From Agrococcus sp. Marseille-Q4369 (GTDB lineage: Bacteria; Actinomycetota; Actinomycetes; Actinomycetales; Microbacteriaceae): DNA of 64,000 bases. A program made the position numbers and the translations under genes. The stretch covers positions 62,001 through 126,000 of the forward strand of contig NZ_CP070501.1 of the NCBI RefSeq assembly GCF_018308945.1. The letters are read 5' to 3'. Under the pieces are notes generated by a model, which saw only the letters and a program-made list of their open reading frames with translations, did no database searches and was not told the origin of the DNA. Shown here one piece after another: positions 7,536 through 16,473 of the stretch (within the stretch, counting starts at the first letter, position 1; every line of letters begins with the position of its first letter).

Positions 7536-8280
7536 GGGCCGACGCCTCACCGAAGCGCACCGGCGTCAGCAGCTCGCGATCGCGGCGAAGGCCGAGGTCG
7601 CGGCTCGCCGCCTCTGGCCGCGGCTCGACGTCGCCGACCTCGACCGCTCCGAGCCGGCGTGGCTCGCGAGCAACCTGGCCGTCTACGAGTCGATGCACCG
7701 CGACTCCGCGGCTCTCGCCGCGCGCTACGTGCCGATGTACCGCGACGCCGAGCTCGGCGACCCCGCGGGGCCGACGGTGAGCGCGCCCTTCGCTCGCGCC
7801 GAGACCACGGCTGCTCTGCACATCGCCGGGCCAGTCGCGGTCAAGCAACGGATCGCGAAGGGCGTCGACCCGCGCGAGGCGCACGCGGGAGGCATCGTGG
7901 CGCTCGCGGGCATCGCTCGCCGCCAGGTGCTCCGCGGCGGCCGCCTCATCGTCGATCGCTCCACACGTGCGGACGGCCGCGCGGTCGGTTGGCGCCGCGT
8001 CACCGACGGTGACCCGTGCCCGTTCTGCGGCATGCTCGCGAGCCGCGGCCCCGTCTACGGCTCCCGCCAGCGCGCGCAGGAGATCGGCGGATCGGGCCTC
8101 CGCTACCACGGCGGATGCGGATGCACGGCCGAGATCGTCTACGGCGGGTGGGAGCCGAACGCCGCCGAGCAGCGATTCATCGAGCGCTACGAGGCGGCCG
8201 CCGCCGAGGTCGACGCGATGGGCCTGCCCCGCGTCGAGAAGACCGTGCTCCCCATCCTGCGCCGCGACTGGCCCGCCTAG
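7519..8280 (+). CDS. MuF-like minor capsid/head morphogenesis protein
   Basis: 253 residues from GTG 7519, overlapping the portal gene by 17 bases. The C-terminal region has DPCPFCGMLASRGPVY, then GLRYHGGCGCTAE and a final helix, the cysteine/histidine pattern of phage MuF-type head proteins in actinophages. These travel with the portal and sit inside the capsid; some also carry a protease or toxin, but no extra catalytic domain is evident here. VIRTUALLY no spacing to the portal gene suggests coupled translation. Confidence 0.75.
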   Translation: MARTAEGRRLTEAHRRQQLAIAAKAEVAARRLWPRLDVADLDRSEPAWLASNLAVYESMHRDSAALAARYVPMYRDAELGDPAGPTVSAPFARAETTAALHIAGPVAVKQRIAKGVDPREAHAGGIVALAGIARRQVLRGGRLIVDRSTRADGRAVGWRRVTDGDPCPFCGMLASRGPVYGSRQRAQEIGGSGLRYHGGCGCTAEIVYGGWEPNAAEQRFIERYEAAAAEVDAMGLPRVEKTVLPILRRDWPA

Positions 8281-8348
8281 ACCACCCGACGCTCGTCGGG
8301 CACCACGCCGTCCCTGGAGGACGGCCCGACCAGCCCCAGGAGGGCACC

Positions 8349-8969
8349 ATGCACGACCACCCCACGCTCAGCCACGTCCTCGACGTCGCACTCCCGCTGA
8401 TCCCGAGCCGCCCCCGGCTCCGGTTCGTCGAGGGCGCGGCAGCCGGAGCCGCCGCCTCCGACGGCCCCGGCTACGACGACGACGCCGACGAGCCCGACGA
8501 GCAGGAGTCCCAGGAGGACTCCGACGACGACTCCGACGGCTCCGAGGAGCAGGACGAGCCCGACGACGAGCAGCAGTTCGACGCCGCGGCCGCCGCCGAG
8601 CGCATCCGCAAGAAGAACCGCGAGAACGCCAACCTCCGCAAGCGCGCGAAGGCAGCGGAGGACGAGGCAGCCGCCAACAAGGGCGCCGCCGACAAGGTCT
8701 CGACCCTGGAGGCCGAGAACCTGCGACTCCGCGTGGCGCTCGAGCACGGCCTGCCGCTCAAGCTCGCGAAGCGCCTCACCGGCACGACCGAGGAGGAGCT
8801 GCTCGAGGACGCCCAGGAGCTGCTCGAGCTCACGAACGGCGACAAGCGCAAGAAGCCCCCGACGGACCAGCCGAAGCAGCGCCTGCGCGGCGGCGGCGAC
8901 CCCACGGAGGCACCGATCGACGAGACCGCGGATACGCACAAGTTCGCGTCGTCGGTCTTCGACAACTAG
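8349..8969 (+). CDS. Capsid scaffolding protein
   Basis: 206 residues from ATG 8349 (CAGGAGGG upstream). After a short N-terminus comes a strongly acidic Asp/Glu/Ser stretch (about 40-80). A coiled-coil region follows (AAAERIRKKNRENANLRK through STLEAENLRLRVALEHGLP, about 82-140), then LAKRLTGTTEEELLEDAQEL. This acidic-then-coiled layout, with a KLAKRLTG helix and a position just before the major capsid gene, is typical of siphophage scaffolds, which shape the procapsid and are then lost. Confidence 0.85.
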   Translation: MHDHPTLSHVLDVALPLIPSRPRLRFVEGAAAGAAASDGPGYDDDADEPDEQESQEDSDDDSDGSEEQDEPDDEQQFDAAAAAERIRKKNRENANLRKRAKAAEDEAAANKGAADKVSTLEAENLRLRVALEHGLPLKLAKRLTGTTEEELLEDAQELLELTNGDKRKKPPTDQPKQRLRGGGDPTEAPIDETADTHKFASSVFDN

Positions 8970-9010
8970 CCAGCACGGCACCGTGCGGGCCTCACGAAAG
9001 GAGAGCCACC

Positions 9011-9907
9011 GTGGCTCACACCCTGTACACGCCTGAGCAGGCGGCGCGCGCGACCATCGCGTCGATCCGCTGGCTCTCGGGCCTCACCCGCACGGTGCGG
9101 CAGGACTTCTCGACGGAGTTCGTCGCCGGCCGCGGCCAGACCGTCAACGTCCGTCGCCCGATCTCCGCCGGCAAGGCGAAGGTCTACACGAAGGCGCAGC
9201 GCACCGCCCGCGAGGCGATCCAGTTCAACGAGCTGACCGAGACCTGGTTCCCGGTCACGCTCGAGGACCAGGTCTACAACGCGGTCCGCCTGCCCGACGA
9301 CTTCGCGACGTTCTCGCTCATGGACCTCACCCGCCAGGTGCTCCGGCCCCAGGCGGAGTCGGTCGTCGACGAGCTCGCCGCGCCGCTCGTGACGCAGATG
9401 ACCGCGATCGCCACCGACGCGGCCATCCCGACGATCGACCCCGACGGGTCGAACTTCCGCCAGGCGCTCATCCAGGCGCGGAAGGTCCTCAACGACCGGC
9501 ACGTGCCGGCCGTCGGCCGCACCTTCGCGGTCGGCTCCGGCATGGAGGCCGCGGCGCTGTCCGACGAGCTGCTGCAGAAGCAGAACGAGTCGGGCACGAG
9601 CGAGACGCTGCGCAACGCGACCATCGGTCGCCTGTTCGGCTTCACGATCATCAGCGACCCGGCCCTGCCCGAGGACTTCGGCATCGGCTACCACCGCGAC
9701 GCCTTCGCCCACGTCACGCGCCCCTCGCGTGAGCCGGAGGGCGCCGCGAAGTCGGCCACCGTCGCGCAGGACGGCTTCGCCCTGCGCTGGATCCAGCACT
9801 ACAACCCGCTCCAGCTCGAGGACCAGTCGGTCGTCGACACGTTCTTCGGCGCGGACACGCTCGAGGCGAGCTTCGCCGTCTCGGCGTCGCTCACGGAGAC
9901 GCCGTAG
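9011..9907 (+). CDS. Major capsid protein
   Basis: 298 residues from GTG 9011, with a strong ribosome site (AAAGGAGAG). The N-terminal pattern (SIRWLSGLTRTVRQDF, then GQTVNVRRP and LTETWFPVTLEDQVYNAVRLPDDFATFSL) and VGRTFAVGSGMEAAAL fit the P22-coat-like branch of the HK97-fold capsids that many actinophages use. It is the shell subunit. It follows the scaffold gene at once, the expected order. No N-terminal prohead protease target is obvious. Confidence 0.88.
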   Translation: MAHTLYTPEQAARATIASIRWLSGLTRTVRQDFSTEFVAGRGQTVNVRRPISAGKAKVYTKAQRTAREAIQFNELTETWFPVTLEDQVYNAVRLPDDFATFSLMDLTRQVLRPQAESVVDELAAPLVTQMTAIATDAAIPTIDPDGSNFRQALIQARKVLNDRHVPAVGRTFAVGSGMEAAALSDELLQKQNESGTSETLRNATIGRLFGFTIISDPALPEDFGIGYHRDAFAHVTRPSREPEGAAKSATVAQDGFALRWIQHYNPLQLEDQSVVDTFFGADTLEASFAVSASLTETP

Positions 9908-9909
9908 CC

Positions 9910-10368
9910 ATGGCTCGCGAGGCACTGGCCAGCGTGACGGAGCTCGCCGAGTTCCTCGGCGAGACGATCGCCGACGGGACCGCCGAGCACAAGCGCGCTG
10001 GCTGGTGCCTCCGGGTCGCGTCCGGTCTCGTGCGAGACGAGACCGGACGCACCTGGCTCGGCGACGACGGCAAGCTCGAGCAGAACCTGCCCGAGTCGGT
10101 CGTCAACGTCACGATCTACTGCGCATCACGGGTCTACGACAACCGCGAGGCGCGCACGAGCGGTGGCATCGACGACCTCACCGAGGGCTTCAAGGTTCAG
10201 GAGGCCGGCGCCTACCTCACCGCCTCGGAGCGGCGGCAGCTCGCGGCGATCCGCGACGCGGGCCGCAGCGGTCTCGGCACCGTCTCGACGGTCCGCGAGC
10301 CCGCAGCGGCCCCGGCGGCGGGCACCGTGCCCACCGAAACGCCGGGCGTCGAGTTCCCCTGGTACTAG
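9910..10368 (+). CDS. Head-tail connector (adaptor) protein
   Basis: 152 residues starting 2 bases after the capsid gene stop. Mainly helical: SVTELAEFLGETI, then AGWCLRVASGLVRDETGRTWL and LPESVVNVTIYCASRVYDNRE, the layout of gp6/gp15-type adaptors that dock on the portal ring. The C-terminus is Ala/Pro-rich (about 130-147) and ends VEFPWY, a tail seen in related connectors. Assignment rests on gene order and this fold-level pattern. Confidence 0.75.
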   Translation: MAREALASVTELAEFLGETIADGTAEHKRAGWCLRVASGLVRDETGRTWLGDDGKLEQNLPESVVNVTIYCASRVYDNREARTSGGIDDLTEGFKVQEAGAYLTASERRQLAAIRDAGRSGLGTVSTVREPAAAPAAGTVPTETPGVEFPWY

Positions 10369-10376
10369 GAGCGCCG

Positions 10377-10781
10377 ATGAGCCCGAGCCGGATGCTCGAT
10401 CGCGGCCGCCGCCGCGCCGAGAAGCGCATGACCGACACCGTCAAGGGCACCCTCACCGACCGCTCCGGCGCGCCGGAGTGGGACGACGAGACGAAGACCG
10501 AGACGTACCCGGAGCGCGTGGTCTACACGGGCCCCGCCCGGGTGCGCTTCGGCAACGCGCAGGCCACGGACCGCGACGACCAGGGCCAGCTCGTGACCGT
10601 GCAGGGTGCGGTCATGTCGCTGCCGATCGCGACGTCGTCGAGCATCCCGGTCGGCACCGTCTTCGAGATCACCGCATCCGAGAACGACGAGGGGAACGTC
10701 GGCCGCCGGTGCCGCGTCGTCGGCGACCACACGCAGACCGACGCCACCGCGCGCCGCCTGCGCGTCGACTTCTACTCGTAG
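10377..10781 (+). CDS. Head closure protein (DUF6093-like)
   Basis: 134 residues from ATG 10377. The pattern (MLDRGRRRAEKRMTDTVK, then VYTGPARVRFGNA and QGAVMSLPI, IPVGTVFEIT, RCRVVGDHTQTDATARRLRVD) is the small beta-barrel stopper type found next to adaptors in actinophages. Such proteins close the filled head and receive the tail. The DUF number is given from memory and should be treated as provisional. Confidence 0.7.
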   Translation: MSPSRMLDRGRRRAEKRMTDTVKGTLTDRSGAPEWDDETKTETYPERVVYTGPARVRFGNAQATDRDDQGQLVTVQGAVMSLPIATSSSIPVGTVFEITASENDEGNVGRRCRVVGDHTQTDATARRLRVDFYS

Positions 10782-10790
10782 GAGGCGACC

Positions 10791-11213
10791 GTGGCCGACG
10801 CGCACGAGCTGCACGAGCTCGCTCACGAGTTCCAGCAGGTGCCGTCGAACCTCAACCAGTACCTCGTGCCAGCACTCGAGGCCAGCGCCTTCGACGCGCG
10901 GGACGAGTGGCGCGACTCGCTGCGCGAGGTCACCGGATCGCGGCTGCGGCACGCGCCGACGTCGATCGACTACGACGTCCGCGCGCTTGGCGGCAGCCTC
11001 CAGCACCTGCTCGGGCTCGCGCGCGGCTACGAGGCCGAGATCGGCCCCAGCCTCGCTCGACGACAGGGCGCCATGGCCGGTTGGTTCCAGGAAGGCTCCG
11101 TCGACGGCGTCCCCGCCGTGCACAGCGCCGAGCGCGTGCTCGCCGCGGTCATCGACACCTTCGAGGGCCGCATGGCCGCCGCCGTCGACGACGCGATGAG
11201 GGGACTGACGTGA
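10791..11213 (+). CDS. HK97 gp10-like head-tail joining protein
   Basis: 140 residues from GTG 10791 (AGGAGGCG upstream). A helical N-terminus (ELHELAHEFQQVP, about 5-17), ALEASAFDARDEWRDSLREVTG and a later IDYDVRALGG-LARGYEAEIGP match the pattern of gp10-type tail-completion proteins. These come between the stopper and the tail terminator genes, as here. The stop overlaps the GTG of the next gene (GTGA). Confidence 0.7.
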   Translation: MADAHELHELAHEFQQVPSNLNQYLVPALEASAFDARDEWRDSLREVTGSRLRHAPTSIDYDVRALGGSLQHLLGLARGYEAEIGPSLARRQGAMAGWFQEGSVDGVPAVHSAERVLAAVIDTFEGRMAAAVDDAMRGLT

Positions 11214-11644
11214 GCGAACTGACCTACGAGATCCAGCCCTACGTCGACCGCGTGCTCGCGCGGCTCCGCGCCGCGCCGTTCAGCGACCGCGACGTGTTCG
11301 ACTCCGGCATCCCGCGCGGCGTCGAGCGGCCGCAGCGCTACCTGCTCGCGTTCACCGGCTTCGACGCCGCCGATCCGCGCCTCACCGGCGCGCAGGCGAA
11401 CCACAACGTGGTCGTCATCGTCCGCGGCGTCGGCACCACGGCGCGCGAGGCGCGCGCCGCCATCGATCACGCGCGCACGCGCCTCATCGGCGCCCGCCTC
11501 GAAGTGCCCGGCCGCGCATCCGCGCCCATCCGGCACGAGGGCTCGCTCGTCAGCCCGATCGGCTTCGACCCCGACGTCGGCGACGGCCGCTGGTTCCACG
11601 AAGACGAGTTCGCCTGGTTCACGACCCCGGCTGGAGGCAGCTGA
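11210..11644 (+). CDS. Tail terminator protein
   Basis: 144 residues from GTG 11210, overlapping the previous gene by 4 bases. It begins with a helix (YEIQPYVDRVLARLRAAPFSDRDVF), continues with RYLLAFTGFDAAD and NHNVVVIVRGVGTTAREARAAIDHARTRLIG, then a beta-rich end with FAWFTTP. This matches the gpU-like tail terminators that cap the tail tube and join it to the head. Gene order (stopper, gp10-like, terminator, tube) agrees. Confidence 0.75.
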   Translation: MSELTYEIQPYVDRVLARLRAAPFSDRDVFDSGIPRGVERPQRYLLAFTGFDAADPRLTGAQANHNVVVIVRGVGTTAREARAAIDHARTRLIGARLEVPGRASAPIRHEGSLVSPIGFDPDVGDGRWFHEDEFAWFTTPAGGS

Positions 11645-11895
11645 TGCCCATCATGCGCGACAAGCACTCGAAGGTCGTGCGGGACGTCCCGCAGGTCACC
11701 CTCGACCGCTGGCCGGACGAGTACGAGCCGGCGCCCAAGACGATCCGCGAGCAGGTCGAGGCGACCGGCAGGCCGCACGCGCCGGCACCGCGCCCGAAGC
11801 GGCGCTCGCGCGAGACGAAGACCCCGGCAGCGGCGAACCAGCCGACGCCGACCGTTCCCGCTGAGGGGACCGACACGAAGGGAGAGGTCGCATGA
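11644..11895 (+). CDS. Small basic phage protein between tail terminator and tail tube
   Basis: 83 residues, overlapping both neighbours (TGATG at the start, ATGA at the end). The first part is ordered (VVRDVPQVTLDRWPDEYEP). The rest is Pro/Arg/Lys-rich and likely disordered (PAPRPKRRSRETKTPAAA). Genes of this kind occur at this position in related phages without a known role. Confidence 0.65.
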   Translation: MPIMRDKHSKVVRDVPQVTLDRWPDEYEPAPKTIREQVEATGRPHAPAPRPKRRSRETKTPAAANQPTPTVPAEGTDTKGEVA

Positions 11896-12395
11896 CCCTC
11901 GAAGCAACGCCCGGCGCGGTGCCCCAGGCGGGGAACTTCCTCGTCCTGTGGGTGCCGGAGGGGGGCCTCGCCGACCCCGCCAAGCCCACGGTCGCCGAGC
12001 TCACCGCCCCGACGGTGAAGAAGGTGACCTACTCGCACAAGAAGGGCGGCTACACGCCCTCCAAGGAGACGCAGCGTCTCAACGACGAGCGGCTCACGAA
12101 GGCGACGGTCCGCACCACGCGCGGCCAGACGACCTACGGCCTCGAGTCGACGATCGTCTTCGGCGACGAGGAGGACGTGGCCGCGAGCGTGCTCGTCGAA
12201 GGCGCCGCCGGCTACCTCGTCGAGCGCTGGGCGGTGCCCAACGCGACCGAGATCGCCGCCGCGCAGAAGGTCGACGTCAAGGAGGTCACGGACATCGAGA
12301 CCTTCAAGATGCCGCCCACCGGCGACGGCGACTTCACGAAGCGCGTCCGCCCGTTCATCGGCGAGGTCTACGAGGACGTCGCCGTCGTCGCCTAG
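11892..12395 (+). CDS. Major tail (tube) protein
   Basis: 167 residues; its ATG overlaps the previous stop. The beta-rich pattern (GNFLVLWVPEGGLAD, then LTAPTVKKVTYSHKKGGYTPS, RTTRGQTTYGLESTIVFGDEED, VERWAVPN, VDVKEVTDIETFKMPPTGDGDF, KRVRPFIGEVYEDVAVVA) fits the tail-tube fold that polymerises into the siphovirus tail. A hairpin follows the gene, as expected for a highly expressed structural gene placed before the low-level chaperones. Confidence 0.8.
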   Translation: MTLEATPGAVPQAGNFLVLWVPEGGLADPAKPTVAELTAPTVKKVTYSHKKGGYTPSKETQRLNDERLTKATVRTTRGQTTYGLESTIVFGDEEDVAASVLVEGAAGYLVERWAVPNATEIAAAQKVDVKEVTDIETFKMPPTGDGDFTKRVRPFIGEVYEDVAVVA

Positions 12396-12409
12396 CGACA
12401 CCTCTGACC

Positions 12410-12449
12410 CCTGGCCGGGCCGCGCTCTCACCGTCGCGACCCGGCCAGG
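12410..12449. terminator. Hairpin after the major tail protein gene
   Basis: CCTGGCCGGG (12410-12419) and its perfect complement (12440-12449) form a 10-bp stem around a 20-base loop, 14 bases after the tail-tube stop. It lacks a T-run. A partial terminator here would let the tube gene be expressed far above the chaperone and tape-measure genes. Confidence 0.6.
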
Positions 12450-12488
12450 CATTCCCCACCCACGGTGAGAACGGTGAGAGGACCATCC

Positions 12489-13103
12489 ATGTCCAAGATC
12501 AAGGACCGCCTCAAGCGGACCACCTACAAGTCGATGCGCGTCGATATCTGCCTCGACGGCGAGCTGCGAGACGAGCGCGACCGCCGCATCGCCGACGTGC
12601 GCGCCGCGGCGCAGGCCGCGGAGGAGTACAACAAGGCCGCCAAGAAGGGCGCCGTCGACGAGCGCCTCGGCCAGGTCTCCGACGTCGAGCGGCGCCTCCA
12701 GGACGCGCTCGCCGCCGCTCGCGAGCTCGACGAGCAGATCGCCAGCGAGTTGCTCACGATCGAGGTGCGCGCGCTCCCGGGCGACCACTTCTCGCGCCTC
12801 AAGCGCAAGTTCCCCGTCCCCGAGAAGGCGATGCCGGCCGACCGCGCCGCGGGCTTCAACACCGAGGCCGTCGCACTCGCCGCGCTCCCCGACAGCGGCT
12901 ACTACGTCGACGGCGACGGCGACGAGGAGACCCTCGATGCGCTCAGCGAGGACGACGTCAAGGAGCTGCGCGCGACGATCACCGACGGCGACTTCGACCG
13001 CATCCGGCTCGCCGTGCTGAACCTCAACTCCAGCGACGGCTTCCAGGGGGTGGGGCACCTAAAAGCCGCCTCGTCGGTGACGCCCGCCTCCGACTCGAAG
13101 TAG
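12489..13103 (+). CDS. Tail assembly chaperone, short form (gpG-like)
   Basis: 204 residues from ATG 12489. The N-terminus (KIKDRLKRTTYKSMRVDICLDGELRDERDRR) and a helical charged middle, then VRALPGDHFSRLKRKFPVP and AAGFNTEAVALAALPDS, are typical of actinophage tail-assembly chaperones. They bind the tape measure while the tube polymerises. Just before its stop the -1 frame is open and continues for 157 codons, so a longer gpGT-like product is expected from a programmed frameshift near 13,060. Confidence 0.82.
   Translation: MSKIKDRLKRTTYKSMRVDICLDGELRDERDRRIADVRAAAQAAEEYNKAAKKGAVDERLGQVSDVERRLQDALAAARELDEQIASELLTIEVRALPGDHFSRLKRKFPVPEKAMPADRAAGFNTEAVALAALPDSGYYVDGDGDEETLDALSEDDVKELRATITDGDFDRIRLAVLNLNSSDGFQGVGHLKAASSVTPASDSK
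13058..13066 (+). promoter_or_regulatory. Candidate -1 ribosomal frameshift site
   Basis: In the short chaperone's frame the codons are CAC CTA AAA GCC. CTA and AAA are both rare in this GC-rich genome, and the four A's let a lysyl-tRNA re-pair one base back, moving into the frame of the following region. A run of five G's at 13046-13050 is a second candidate slip point. The frame shift direction (-1) is the usual one for tail chaperones. Confidence 0.55.
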
Positions 13104-13531
13104 CCACCGCCGCACGGCTCGGCATCTCCCACCGGCGACTGCTGGGGTGGACGCCGGCCGTGCTGCACGAGCACGTCTACGACGACGCGGGCCGCATGGT
13201 CGAGACGCTCGTGCACACCGAGCCCGAGTGGGACACCGACGAGGTCGATCTGATGATCGCCGCGCACCTGCTCGAGCAGGAGACGGGACCCCACGGGCAG
13301 CCCTACTCCGAGAGCGTCGGCAAGCAGGCGAACCCCGACAGCCCCGAGCACACGCACCGCTACGAGACGGATCTGCCCGTCACGGACTGGGCGCTGCGCG
13401 CGCAGTTGGAGGCGGCCCGCGAGTTCGAGCAGCAGCTCGAAGAGGCCGGCATCGACGAGCGCGAGCGATCGCTGATCCTCCGCTCGACGCACTTCACCGT
13501 GCGCCGCGTCGAGCGGGAGCCGGGCACCTAG
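13061..13531 (+). CDS. Tail assembly chaperone, frameshift extension (T part)
   Basis: 157 codons in the -1 frame relative to the short chaperone, open from the slip region to TAG 13529-13531, with no good start or ribosome site of its own. It encodes RLVGDARLRLEVATAARLG then ISHRRLLGWTPAVLHE, an acidic helical middle and a charged C-terminus (REFEQQLEEAGIDERERS). This is the expected T-domain placed directly before the tape measure. The full fused product would be about 348 residues. Confidence 0.72.
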   Translation, partial: KSRLVGDARLRLEVATAARLGISHRRLLGWTPAVLHEHVYDDAGRMVETLVHTEPEWDTDEVDLMIAAHLLEQETGPHGQPYSESVGKQANPDSPEHTHRYETDLPVTDWALRAQLEAAREFEQQLEEAGIDERERSLILRSTHFTVRRVEREPGT

Positions 13532-13557
13532 CAACTCATGCCGACGGGAGGCGATCT

Positions 13558-16473
13558 GTGGCCGAGCGCACCGTCTCCGTCAGGCTCACCGCCGACGCCG
13601 CGCAGTACCTCCGGACCTTCGACGAGGTCGCGCGGAAGTCCCAGGACACCGCGAGCAAGGTCGAGGAGCAGCTGCGGCGCCAGCAGGAGGCGTACCAGCG
13701 CGTCGGAGCGGTCGCGCTCTCGATCGGCGTGCTCGCCGCCGCAGGGTTCACCGCAGCCGTCGCCTCGTACGCGTCGTTCGACGCGGCGATGTCGAACGTG
13801 CAGGCGGCGACCCACGCATCCGCGGAGGAGCAGGAGCTGCTGCGGCAGGCCGCGCTCGACGCGGGCGCCGCCACCGTCTACTCGGCAGAGGAGGCGGCGC
13901 AGGCGATCGAGGAGCTCGCGAAGGCGGGCCTCTCGACGGCGCAGATACTCGGCGGCGGCCTCACCGCCGCCCTCGACCTCGCGGCCGCGGGTGAGCTCGA
14001 GGTCGCGCGCGCGGCGGAGATCACCGCGATCACGCTGCAGCAGTTCCGCCTCAGCGGCGAGCAGGCTACGCACGTCGCCGACCTGCTCGCCGCGGGCGCG
14101 GGCAAGGCAGTCGGCTCCGTCGACGACCTCGCCAACGGCCTCAAGTTCGTCGGCCCGATCGCGGCCTCGATGGGCGTCTCCATCGAGGAGACGACCGGCG
14201 TGCTCGCGCTGTTCGCGCAGCAGGGCATCATCGGCGAGCAGGCCGGAACATCGCTGCGCGGCGTGCTCGCCTCGCTCACCTCACCGTCGGCCGCCGCCCG
14301 GCGCGAGATCGAGGCGCTCGGGCTCACGCTCTACGACTCCGAGGGCAACTTCCTCGGCCTTCGCAACGCCGCCGAGCAGCTCTCGATGGCGTACAGCGAC
14401 ATGGATGGAGCCTCGCGCGATGCCTCGATGGGCATCGTCTTCGGCCGGGAGACGATCACGGCTGCGACCGCGCTTTACCGCGCGGGCGCTGATGGCGTGC
14501 AGGAGTGGACTGACGCGGTCGACGACTCCGGCTACGCGGCCGAGACCGCGGCGATGCGGCTCGACAATCTCAGGGGCGACCTCGAAGAGCTCAGCGGTTC
14601 GGCCGAGACGTTCATGATCGAGCTCGGCGAGGCCGGCGATGGTCCGATGCGGGCGCTCGTGCAGGCAGCGACGGCCGTCATCAACGGCTTCACCGACATG
14701 CCCGAGCCGATGCAGATCGCGGCCCTGGCGGCGCTCGGCCTCGTCGGCGCGCTCGGCCTCACGAGCGGCGCGATGCTGACGCTCATCCCCCGCATCGCGG
14801 AGACGCGCGCGGCGTGGGCGCTCATGACGACGACCGCGGCGGGCTCGCGCAGCACGCTCGCGGGCGTGTCCGCCCTTCTCGGCGGGCCCTGGGGCATCGC
14901 CCTCACCGTCGCGACGGGTGCTGTCATCGGGCTCACTGCGGCTATCTCGGCCGCGTCCGCGTCGTCGTCGGAGTGGCAGAACGTCCTCCAGACGGGCACG
15001 CGCTCCGGCCAGACGCTGCTCGAGACCGCGGGCGAGCTGCAATTCGGAGTCGACAGCCTTGGCTCCGCGCTCGACGAGATGGGCTCGCATCGCATCCTCT
15101 GGATGGACGCGCTCGGGGGCGACGAGGCGGCGACGGCCGCCGCGAGGCTCGACGGTCTCGCGAACAACCTCAACGAGATCGGCGCGCAGCTCGCGGAGAC
15201 CGCGCGCGGCGGGAACGTCGACGCGGCGCGTTCGATGTTCCAGGCGCTCGCCGACGACGCGAACCTCACCGAGGAGCAGATCGGCACGCTCATCAACCGC
15301 ATGCCCGAGTGGCGCGACGCGCTGATCGAGCAGGCGACCCAGCAGGGCCGGAACGTTACTTCGGGGTCGGAGCTGCAGCAGCAGGAGCAGCTCGTCGCGT
15401 TCGCGATGGAGGAGAGCGCCACGGCCGCGGGCGAGTCGACGGATGCCGCGCGGACGCTCGCGGAACAGGCGCAGACCACCGCTGACGAGATCGCCGGCCT
15501 CGCTGACGAGATCCGTGGGCTGAACGAGCTCTACTACGGCGCCCAGGACGCTACGGCCGCCTACTACCAGTCGGTCGATGACCTCCAGGCAGCGATCGCA
15601 GAGGGGCTCTCGCCCGCTCTGCTCACCGCCGCCGGCGACATCGACCTGTCCACGCAGGCGGGCCGGGACGCCGAGGCGATGCTGTCGAAGGTCGCCGAGA
15701 ACGCGCTCGAGGCGGCCGCGTCGATGATCGAGCTCGACGGGGACACCATCGGTGCGACGGCGCGAGTCCAGGAAGCACGAGATGCGTTCCTGGAGGGGGC
15801 GGAGGCGGCCGGCATTAACGCCGAGCAGGCCAACGTGCTCGCCGACCGGTACGGGCTCATCCCCGACGCCGTGCACACGGCCGTCACGAACACCGCCCCG
15901 CAGGCCGAGACGATGGCCTCGCTCTACCAGCGCGCGCTCGGCCGGATCCCCGAGGGCATCAACACCAACGTGTCGATCTCCACCGCGCAGGCCGAAGCGG
16001 ACGTGCAGTTCTTCCTCCGCACCCGGACGATGAACGTCAACGTCGCCGCCCAAGCACGCGGAGGCTTCGGCGTCGGGTCGCAGGCGATGCCAGGCATGAT
16101 CGGCCGCGCCTCCGGCGGCATCCTCCCGGGCCCGCCCTCCTCCGTCGACAACATGGTCATCCGCGCAGCGTCCGGCGAGTTCATCATGAACGCGCTCGCG
16201 ACGTCCCACTCGACGAACCGGGCGCTGCTCGAGTGGATGAACGCCGGCGGCATCGTCCCCGCGTTTGCCGGTGGCGGGCTCGTCGGTGCCGCGCACTACG
16301 TGGCAGCGCCGTCGGTACACGTCGCTCCCGCGTCGCTCGAGGGGCTCACCGTGCTCGTGCAGAGCCCGTTCACCGGCGAGTACCTGCGCGGGGAGATCGC
16401 GGCGATCACTGACGCACGGATCCACGACGCTGACGACCGAGCGGCACTGGACTACAGGCTGGGAGGTCGTTGA
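13558..16473 (+). CDS. Tape measure protein
   Basis: 971 residues from GTG 13558 (GGGAGGCG upstream). The N-terminal third carries the phage tail tape-measure domain (TVSVRLTADAAQYLRTFDEV; SYASFDAAMSNVQAAT; EEAAQAIEELAKAGLSTAQIL; TGVLALFAQQGIIGEQAGTSL). Membrane-like segments follow near residues 405-430 and 440-465 (for example LAALGLVGALGLTSGAML). The C-terminal third is Gly/Ala-rich. At the family rule of about 1.5 angstroms per residue the tail would be near 145 nm. The product sets tail length and probably helps DNA cross the membrane. Its stop overlaps the next start. Confidence 0.92.
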   Translation: MAERTVSVRLTADAAQYLRTFDEVARKSQDTASKVEEQLRRQQEAYQRVGAVALSIGVLAAAGFTAAVASYASFDAAMSNVQAATHASAEEQELLRQAALDAGAATVYSAEEAAQAIEELAKAGLSTAQILGGGLTAALDLAAAGELEVARAAEITAITLQQFRLSGEQATHVADLLAAGAGKAVGSVDDLANGLKFVGPIAASMGVSIEETTGVLALFAQQGIIGEQAGTSLRGVLASLTSPSAAARREIEALGLTLYDSEGNFLGLRNAAEQLSMAYSDMDGASRDASMGIVFGRETITAATALYRAGADGVQEWTDAVDDSGYAAETAAMRLDNLRGDLEELSGSAETFMIELGEAGDGPMRALVQAATAVINGFTDMPEPMQIAALAALGLVGALGLTSGAMLTLIPRIAETRAAWALMTTTAAGSRSTLAGVSALLGGPWGIALTVATGAVIGLTAAISAASASSSEWQNVLQTGTRSGQTLLETAGELQFGVDSLGSALDEMGSHRILWMDALGGDEAATAAARLDGLANNLNEIGAQLAETARGGNVDAARSMFQALADDANLTEEQIGTLINRMPEWRDALIEQATQQGRNVTSGSELQQQEQLVAFAMEESATAAGESTDAARTLAEQAQTTADEIAGLADEIRGLNELYYGAQDATAAYYQSVDDLQAAIAEGLSPALLTAAGDIDLSTQAGRDAEAMLSKVAENALEAAASMIELDGDTIGATARVQEARDAFLEGAEAAGINAEQANVLADRYGLIPDAVHTAVTNTAPQAETMASLYQRALGRIPEGINTNVSISTAQAEADVQFFLRTRTMNVNVAAQARGGFGVGSQAMPGMIGRASGGILPGPPSSVDNMVIRAASGEFIMNALATSHSTNRALLEWMNAGGIVPAFAGGGLVGAAHYVAAPSVHVAPASLEGLTVLVQSPFTGEYLRGEIAAITDARIHDADDRAALDYRLGGR

